DNA of 64,000 nt, taken from assembly GCA_036389155.1 (NCBI GenBank), contig DASVQN010000050.1, positions 1-64,000 on the forward strand, in the 5' to 3' direction. The stretch's first letter is position 1; each line of letters begins with the position of its first letter. Positions 58,604 to 64,000 of the stretch are shown piece after piece. This DNA is from CADCVT01 sp036389155. GTDB taxonomy: Bacteria > Actinomycetota > Thermoleophilia > Solirubrobacterales > Solirubrobacteraceae. The position numbers and the translations under genes were made by a program. The notes beneath the pieces were generated by a model. That model did not search any database. It saw only the letters and a list, made by a program, of their open reading frames with translations, and was not told the origin of the DNA.

Positions 58604-59336
58604 CCGCCGCGTCCTGCTCGTCGTGCTCGCCGTCGCGTCGGTCCTCGTCGTGACCGTCTGGCACGGCCGCGGGACGTGGAACAGCGCCGCCGAGCTGCGC
58701 GACGCGACGACCTCCTCGCCCACCCTCGGCGCCCTCTTCTCGCGCGCCGTCGTCCGCCTCGAGACGCCGGGCGACACCGCGTGCGTCGCGCCCGTCACGT
58801 TCTACGCCGACACCGCCCGCGCGCACTTCCGCGTCCAGTCGCCGCGCAAGCCCGGCCCGAAGGTCACGATCGAGGCCACGGCCCCCGGCTACCGCGCGAC
58901 CGCCACGACCGCGCAGCTGCCGCCCAAGACCGAGGGCCTCGTCGACATCGAGTTCAAGGCCCCGGGCCGCGAGGTCACCGGCCGCTTCTGCTGGCGCAAC
59001 CGCGGCCCGACGCCGGTGCAGCTCATCGGGACGAACGAGGGGCGCTCGCTGACGATCGTCGACACGACCCTGAACGGCAGGCCGCGCCGGGGCGAGGAGA
59101 TCGAGCTCGTCCTCTTCGAGCGCGGCGGCCACTCGCTGCGCTCGCGCCGCGGCGAGCTCGTCCAGCGCGCGTCCTCGATGACCGGGGGCCTGGCCCCGAC
59201 GTGGGTCCTGTGGCCGGTGGTGCTGCTCGTCTTCGGCGCGCCGCTCTTCGTCGCGGTCGCCTTCGGGCTGAGCGTGTGGCGCTCGACCGCGGCTAGCAGG
59301 GCTCGAGACGCACCGAGAGCAGACGCGCCCCGCTGA
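58596..59336 (+). CDS. Membrane-anchored hypothetical protein (246 aa)
   Basis: One N-terminal helix (RVLLVVLAVASVLVVTVW) and one C-terminal helix (VLWPVVLLVFGAPLFVAVAF) flank an extracytoplasmic domain of about 150 residues with two Cys (ACVAPVTFY, RFCWRNRG) that could form a disulfide. The domain is beta-rich (KVTIEATAPGYRATATTAQL). The family is not recognised. The likely start is TTG 58596, overlapping the DUF2142 stop, since no ATG or GTG occurs before the first helix. It probably works with the DUF2142 protein. Confidence 0.7.
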   Translation: MPSRRVLLVVLAVASVLVVTVWHGRGTWNSAAELRDATTSSPTLGALFSRAVVRLETPGDTACVAPVTFYADTARAHFRVQSPRKPGPKVTIEATAPGYRATATTAQLPPKTEGLVDIEFKAPGREVTGRFCWRNRGPTPVQLIGTNEGRSLTIVDTTLNGRPRRGEEIELVLFERGGHSLRSRRGELVQRASSMTGGLAPTWVLWPVVLLVFGAPLFVAVAFGLSVWRSTAASRARDAPRADAPR

Positions 59337-61416
59337 AGCGGTTGTCGCCGATGCTCGCGGCGTTCCTCAGGTCGATCCGGCCGTCCACGACGCCCGTGCG
59401 GCCGCACGCGTCGAACGACGCCTTCTGCTCGCCCGGGCGGCCGGACCCGAACGCGACCTCCTGCGTGCGCCCGGCGAGCGAGATCGAAACCTTGCCCTCC
59501 TGCCCGTCGTCGATCGGCGCGCGCAGGTCCATCGTCACGCGGTGCCCGCCCGCCATCCGCAGGTCGAGGCTGCGCACGATCTGACCGTCGGTGTCGATCG
59601 CCGTCGCGATCCACGTCAGCCGCCACGGCTTGGCCGGACGGATCAGGGCCAGCCCACCGTCGGGCGAGCGCCGCACCTCCTGGCCGGCGACCTGGAACAG
59701 CGGCGAGTCCACGGCGGCCACGGCCATCTCGGGCAGCGGGACGCTGAGGCGCAGGTCGGGCGCGACGTCGGTCGTCGTCGTCGGCAGCGTGAAGACCGGG
59801 AACCCGGGCGAGGCGAGGTGCATCGGGCCGACGGAGTAGATGTCGGCCACCTCGTCGTTCCAGAACACCGTGTTGCGCTGGTAGCCCTCGCGGCCGTTGG
59901 ACTGGTTGTCGACGAGGAACACGCGCGGCTTGCCCGGGGTCGCGCGGTCGACCCAGCCGAGGTCGGAGAACGCGATGTCCGGCGTCAGCCCGCCGATGTC
60001 GGTCAGCTTCCCGTAGACGCCGCGGAACGCGTACGACCCGACGAAGAGCTGCAGCGCGATCGCCGGGACGATCGCCAGCCAGCGCGCGCGCGGCCCGCGC
60101 CGCCACGCGAAGGCGGCCAACCCGACGAGCAGCAGGCAGACGAGGCCGAGCAGGTCGCGGCCGCCCATCGCGCCCTGCAGCCCGAGGAAGTCGTCGACGT
60201 CGCGCTGGATGCGCGGCAGCGCGTGCCCGGCGGACATGCTCACCGGGCCGAGGAAGGCCTGCTCGCCCGTCGCCTGCACCGCGATGGGGACCGTGAGCAG
60301 GACGAACGAGAGCGCGATGCCGCCGACGACCAGCGCGCGCCGCGGGATCTCCAGGCGCTCGAGCGCGGCGACCGCGCCGATCCACAGCAGCGGGATGGCG
60401 TAGATGAAGTAGCGCTCCTCCGACCGGTAGTCGAGGAAGCCGCCCTGCGCCCACAGCGTGCCCGCGAAGAGCACGGCGATGAGCGTCAGCGACAGCGCCG
60501 CGAAGCGGAAGGACGCCGGGCCGTCGCGGCGGCCGAGCGCGTGCCGGTACCACGCGGCCCCGAGCACGGCCGGCAGCAGCCCGATGCCGAGCGCGAGCAT
60601 CTCGACCTCCCACAGCAGCCCGAGGCCGAAGTTGCCCGGCACCGCGTCGCGATTGGCGATGTCGTAGTACGGGCCGGCGAGGTCGCGCAGGCGCCCGCTC
60701 AGCACGCCGACGACGAGCAGCAGCAGCGCGCCGCCCGCGGCGGCGATCGTGCAGCCCGCGGTGACGGGGAACGCCCGCCAGCGGTGGCGCTCCCAGATCG
60801 CGAGGTAGCCGACCCACGCGACGACGAGCACCACGAACTGCACGCGCGTGAAGACCACCGCGGCGATCAGCCCGAGCACGAGCAGGTCGCGCCGCCAGCT
60901 CGGCGCCTCGAGCGCGCGCACCATCGCCAGCACGGTGCACGCGAAGAGCAGGTACGCAAGCGACTCGGAGAACATGATCGTCGCGAGCGTCAGCCACGGG
61001 ACCGCGATGGCCAGCACGCCCGCGGCCGAGGCGGCGAGCCGCGACGTCGTCACCCGGCGGGCGAGCAGCGCGACGGGGATCGCGGTGAAGGAGAAGAACA
61101 GCCCGTTGAGCGCCCGCGCCAGGCGCACCGCCACGTCGCCGTCGAACAGCCAGAACAGCGGCGAGGCGACGAACGAGTACAGGCGCGCGGCGCCGCGCGA
61201 GGTGTGCTCGTGCAGCACGCCGAGGGGGAAGTCGTTGGCGTGCTGGACGGCGGCGAACTTGTAGACGCTCTCGTCGAGCGCGGCGATCGTGACCTGCAGG
61301 CCGGTGACGACGGCGACGAGCGCCACGGCCAGGACCCCGGCGGCGAGCAGGCCGATCGGGGCCGCGGTCTCGCGATCCAGGCGCGGCCGCACCCGGCTGC
61401 GCTCGGCTACGAGCAT
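59293..61416 (-). CDS. Large GT-C type membrane protein with C-terminal extracellular domain (707 aa)
   Basis: Paralog of the 716-aa protein at 53712. Helices cover residues 20-470; the first outer loop has TIAALDESVYKFAAVQHAND with D-E as possible catalytic site, and ARLYSFVASPLFWLF. YRSEERYFIYAIPLLW in the middle corresponds to FQERYTIYVAALF of the paralog. The C-terminal 230 residues are beta-rich and hydrophilic, ending in a Cys. It follows the GT2 at 61417 without a spacer (stop 61417, start 61416), so a lipid-linked sugar donor made by that enzyme may be its substrate. Confidence 0.75.
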   Translation of the reverse strand: MLVAERSRVRPRLDRETAAPIGLLAAGVLAVALVAVVTGLQVTIAALDESVYKFAAVQHANDFPLGVLHEHTSRGAARLYSFVASPLFWLFDGDVAVRLARALNGLFFSFTAIPVALLARRVTTSRLAASAAGVLAIAVPWLTLATIMFSESLAYLLFACTVLAMVRALEAPSWRRDLLVLGLIAAVVFTRVQFVVLVVAWVGYLAIWERHRWRAFPVTAGCTIAAAGGALLLLVVGVLSGRLRDLAGPYYDIANRDAVPGNFGLGLLWEVEMLALGIGLLPAVLGAAWYRHALGRRDGPASFRFAALSLTLIAVLFAGTLWAQGGFLDYRSEERYFIYAIPLLWIGAVAALERLEIPRRALVVGGIALSFVLLTVPIAVQATGEQAFLGPVSMSAGHALPRIQRDVDDFLGLQGAMGGRDLLGLVCLLLVGLAAFAWRRGPRARWLAIVPAIALQLFVGSYAFRGVYGKLTDIGGLTPDIAFSDLGWVDRATPGKPRVFLVDNQSNGREGYQRNTVFWNDEVADIYSVGPMHLASPGFPVFTLPTTTTDVAPDLRLSVPLPEMAVAAVDSPLFQVAGQEVRRSPDGGLALIRPAKPWRLTWIATAIDTDGQIVRSLDLRMAGGHRVTMDLRAPIDDGQEGKVSISLAGRTQEVAFGSGRPGEQKASFDACGRTGVVDGRIDLRNAASIGDNRFSGARLLSVRLEPC

Positions 61417-62595
61417 TCAGCGCGCCCGGCGGAGCCCGAGGATGCTCAGCAGGAAGGACGAGAAGAAGATCTGCACGCCGACGATGATCAGCGTGGCGGC
61501 GGCGACCATCAGCCGCTCCTCCGACAGCTCGCCGAACCCGCGGTCGATCCACTTCAGGACGATCCAGCCGGCGGCGGCCAGCCCGACGAGCGTGATCGCG
61601 CCGCCCAGCATCAGCCCGTGCTCGAGCCGGAAGCGCGCGCGCATCCGGTCGAACCACTGGTCCTTCTCGCCCAGGAAGTACATCCCGTAGGCGTGCGCGG
61701 CCAGGCCGAGCGCGAGCACCTGCGTGGCGACGATCATCGCCAGCGCCGCCGCGACCATCGCGTGCAGCTGCCACTCGCGCCCGAACAGCTCGATTCCGGT
61801 CAGCGAGATCGTCGCCGCGACGAGGCCGACGAGGAAGAGCAGCGCGCCCGGCACCACGAACAGGTGCGTCGGCGAGTGCACGAGCAGGAAGCGCAGGTGG
61901 CGCCAGCCGTCGCTGAAGCTCGACAGCTTGGACTCGCCGCCCCGCGGGTGGTACTCGATCGGGAACTGGCGGATGTCCAGCCCCTCCTTCGCGGCGCGGA
62001 TGACCATCTCCGACGCGAACTCCATCCCGGTCGTGCGCAGGTCGAGCTGCGGCAGCACCTCGCGGCGCACCGCGCGCATCCCGCAGTGCGCGTCGTTGAC
62101 GCCGGTGCGGAAGAAGAGGTTGAGGATGCCGGTGAGGACCGGGTTGCCGACGTAGCGGTGCAGCCACGGCATCGCGCCCGGCTGGATGTTGTCCATCCGG
62201 TCGCCGATCACGAGCTCGCCGCCGTCCTCGAGCGCCTCGACGAAGCGCGGGATCTCCGCCCAGTCGTACGTGAGGTCCGCGTCGGCCATGACGATGTAGC
62301 GCCCGCGGGCCACCGACAGGCCCGCGAGGTAGGCCGACCCGTACCCGCGGCGGGGCTCGGTGACGACCCGCGCGCCGGCCGCCTCGGCAAGCTCGGCGCT
62401 GCGGTCCTCCGACGCGTTGTCGGCCACGACGACCTCGCCGTCGAGGTCGTGCTCGGCCAGCACCGCGAGCGCCCGCCGCACGCACGTCTCGATGTTCTCC
62501 GCCTCGTTGAGGCAGGGGATCACGACCGACACGAGCGGCTCGGAGGCGGCGCCGGAGTGGGCCAGCGCGGCGGGTGTGGCCTGCGTGGTGCTCAC
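61417..62595 (-). CDS. Polyprenyl-phosphate glycosyltransferase with membrane domain, GT2 (392 aa)
   Basis: The N-terminal GT-A domain shows VSVVIPCLNEAENIETCVRR, VVVADNASEDRSAELAEA, RRGYGSAYLAGLSVARGRYI and the catalytic VMADADLTYDWAEI (DxD). NDAHCGMRAVRREVLPQLDL and EYHPRGGESKLSSFSDGWRH are typical of the GtrB/dolichol-phosphate-glucose group. Four membrane helices follow (about 245-390). It likely charges a polyprenyl phosphate with a hexose on the cytosolic face for the GT-C protein encoded next. The GTG at 62595 has no clear ribosome-binding site. Confidence 0.9.
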   Translation of the reverse strand: MSTTQATPAALAHSGAASEPLVSVVIPCLNEAENIETCVRRALAVLAEHDLDGEVVVADNASEDRSAELAEAAGARVVTEPRRGYGSAYLAGLSVARGRYIVMADADLTYDWAEIPRFVEALEDGGELVIGDRMDNIQPGAMPWLHRYVGNPVLTGILNLFFRTGVNDAHCGMRAVRREVLPQLDLRTTGMEFASEMVIRAAKEGLDIRQFPIEYHPRGGESKLSSFSDGWRHLRFLLVHSPTHLFVVPGALLFLVGLVAATISLTGIELFGREWQLHAMVAAALAMIVATQVLALGLAAHAYGMYFLGEKDQWFDRMRARFRLEHGLMLGGAITLVGLAAAGWIVLKWIDRGFGELSEERLMVAAATLIIVGVQIFFSSFLLSILGLRRAR

Positions 62596-62682
62596 AGCAG
62601 AGGGAAACGGTCACTCGCGCGGGAAGTCGCGGGATCGCGCTCGGCGTTGGATGGTAGCCAGCGTCGCGGAACTCCTCGTGGC

Positions 62683-62688
62683 TACCCT
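62683..62688 (+). promoter_or_regulatory. -10 hexamer of glf
   Basis: TACCCT lies 14 bases before the ATG at 62703, giving a leader of about eight bases. A TTG at 62691 would be too close to the box to be transcribed as a start. Confidence 0.35.
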
Positions 62689-62702
62689 CGTTGACCGACC
62701 CG

Positions 62703-63836
62703 ATGGGCAACGACTTCAACACCCTCGTCGTCGGTGCGGGCTACGCGGGCTCGATCATGGCCGAGCGCCTGGCCACCGAGCTCGACCAGCGCGTGCTCGT
62801 CATCGACCGCCGCGACCACGTCGCGGGCAACGCGTACGACTACCGCGACGAGCACGGCATCCTGGTCCACAAGTACGGGCCGCACATCTTCCACACGAAC
62901 CACATGCCGGTGGTCGACTACCTGTCGCGGTTCACCGAGTGGCGCCCGTACGAGCACCGCGTCCTCGCCCGCGCGCGTGAGGACCTCCTGGTGCCGATGC
63001 CGATCAACCGCACGACGATCAACGCGCTCTACGGCCTGGACCTGCAGACCGACGAGGAGGTCGAGGCCTTCTACGCCGAGCGCCGCGAGCCGGTCGAGCT
63101 GATGAAGACGTCGGAGGACGCGGTCGTCGCCAAGGTCGGCCGCGAGCTCTACGAGCTCTTCTTCCGCGGCTACACGCGCAAGCAGTGGCAGCGCGACCCG
63201 AGCGAGCTGCACGCGTCGGTCTGCGCGCGGATCCCGATCCGCACGAACACCGACGACCGCTACTTCACCGACAGCTTCCAGCAGATGCCGGCCGAGGGCT
63301 ACACGCGCATGTTCGAGCGGATGCTCGACCACCCGAACATCGAGGTCCGGACGTCGACGGAGTTCGACGACGTGCGCGACGAGATCGCCTACGACCACCT
63401 CGTCTACACCGGCCCGGTGGACGCGTTCTTCGACCACCGCTTCGGCAAGCTGCCCTACCGCTCGCTGGAGTTCGAGCTGCGCAACGAGCCGACGCCCGGC
63501 GGCGGGCTGCTCCAGCCGACCGCGTCGATCAACGAGCCGAGCGTCGACGTCCCCTACACGCGCACGACCGAGTACCGCCACATGACCGGCCAGGTCGCCG
63601 AGTCGTCGAGCTACCACGTCGAGTACCCGCGGGCCGAGGGCGACCCCTACTACCCGATCCCGAACGACGAGACGAGGGCGCTCTACAAGCGCTACGAGCA
63701 GCTCGCCGAGGCCCAGCCGGACGTCACCTTCGTCGGGCGCCTCGCCCGCTACCAGTACCTGGACATGCACCAGGTCGTCGCGCAGGCGCTCACGACGTTC
63801 GACAAGCTCGCGACCCGGCTGGCCGCGGCGGCGTGA
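62703..63836 (+). CDS. glf: UDP-galactopyranose mutase (377 aa)
   Basis: This FAD enzyme interconverts UDP-galactopyranose and UDP-galactofuranose. The dinucleotide motif VVGAGYAGSIMAERLA is at residues 9-24; VAGNAYDYRDEHGILVHKYG, GPHIFHTN, and the C-terminal HVEYPRAEGDPYYPIPNDET and GRLARYQYLDMHQVV are highly typical, including the substrate-binding Arg and Tyr positions. ATG 62703 is preferred over TTG 62691 because of the -10 box position. Its presence predicts galactofuranose in the glycan. The stop overlaps the next start (GTGA). Confidence 0.95.
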   Translation: MGNDFNTLVVGAGYAGSIMAERLATELDQRVLVIDRRDHVAGNAYDYRDEHGILVHKYGPHIFHTNHMPVVDYLSRFTEWRPYEHRVLARAREDLLVPMPINRTTINALYGLDLQTDEEVEAFYAERREPVELMKTSEDAVVAKVGRELYELFFRGYTRKQWQRDPSELHASVCARIPIRTNTDDRYFTDSFQQMPAEGYTRMFERMLDHPNIEVRTSTEFDDVRDEIAYDHLVYTGPVDAFFDHRFGKLPYRSLEFELRNEPTPGGGLLQPTASINEPSVDVPYTRTTEYRHMTGQVAESSSYHVEYPRAEGDPYYPIPNDETRALYKRYEQLAEAQPDVTFVGRLARYQYLDMHQVVAQALTTFDKLATRLAAAA

Positions 63837-64000
63837 CACCGCGGGTCACGCTCCTCATACCCAACCGCAACAACGAGCCGGCCCTGGACCTGGTCCTCGA
63901 GCGGCTCGCGGAGCACACGACGTACCCGGACTTCGAGATCGTCGTCGTCGACGACGGCTCCGACGACCGGTCGCTGGAGATCCTGCGCGGCTGGCGCGAC
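63833..64000 (+). CDS. Family 2 glycosyltransferase (5' part, cut by window end)
   Basis: GTG 63833 overlaps the glf stop (GTGA). The visible 56 codons read TPRVTLLIPNRNNEPALDLV, then FEIVVVDDGSDDRSLEILRG, the nucleotide-binding start of a GT-A/GT2 enzyme. Coupling to glf makes a galactofuranosyltransferase an attractive guess, but the specificity-determining part lies outside the window. Confidence 0.85.
   Translation, partial: MTPRVTLLIPNRNNEPALDLVLERLAEHTTYPDFEIVVVDDGSDDRSLEILRGWRD

Overview
The window is very GC-rich (about 70% or more by eye), uses many GTG starts, packs genes tightly and encodes exported proteins that end in Arg/Lys-rich tails. Together with the gene mix (tyrosinase, multicopper oxidase, penicillin-acylase-type hydrolase, SigJ-type sigma factor, GGDEF/EAL protein, large glycan locus) this points to an actinobacterium of the Thermoleophilia, most likely order Solirubrobacterales. 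That placement is inference from content, not from a marker-gene search. No rRNA, tRNA, CRISPR array, transposase or integrase was recognised.

Layout. Bases 1-13306 hold mostly secreted or envelope hydrolases: the end of an exported protein, two small hypothetical genes, an ADP-ribosylglycohydrolase, an RTX-repeat protein, a decayed glycosidase-like gene, an S15/CocE hydrolase, a cupin, a lipoprotein, a two-domain PHP metallohydrolase, a penicillin-acylase-family enzyme and an amidase. Bases 13307-20930 hold housekeeping functions: Lon protease (preceded by a 12-bp tandem repeat), a DsbA-like oxidoreductase coupled to a Na+/H+ antiporter, a membrane GGDEF/EAL protein and heme A synthase.

From 21001 to the right edge lies a cell-surface glycan locus of about 43 kb. 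It contains an ABC-2 exporter (ATPase and permease), a Wzx-like flippase, at least 15 glycosyltransferases, several large GT-C-type membrane proteins, three NDP-sugar dehydratase/epimerase-type SDRs, RmlC- and RmlD-like enzymes, a heptose module (hddA-gmhA-gmhB), an FkbM and two other methyltransferases, a hexapeptide acyltransferase and UDP-galactopyranose mutase. It is interrupted at 30963-36162 by an oxidative island (tyrosinase, membrane-anchored multicopper oxidase, SDR, SigJ-like sigma factor) and at 45211-46212 by an alpha/beta hydrolase and an HslR-like S4 protein. The content suggests a glycan, possibly with heptose, 6-deoxyhexose and galactofuranose, assembled on a lipid carrier and exported. 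The initiating sugar-phosphate transferase, RmlA/RmlB and the heptose nucleotidyltransferase are not in the window.

Architecture. Genes inside operons overlap by ATGA/GTGA/TGATG. Ten convergent gene pairs overlap at their 3' ends. More than 20 transcription-unit starts have a TANNNT hexamer 6-11 nt upstream of the start codon and no Shine-Dalgarno sequence, which indicates leaderless or near-leaderless mRNAs. At several divergent pairs the two -10 boxes overlap on a shared TA step. Applying this rule moves one start (22815) and suggests a leaderless AUC start for the multicopper oxidase. A small palindromic element appears to be inserted in frame in a GT-C gene and, in degraded form, in lon.
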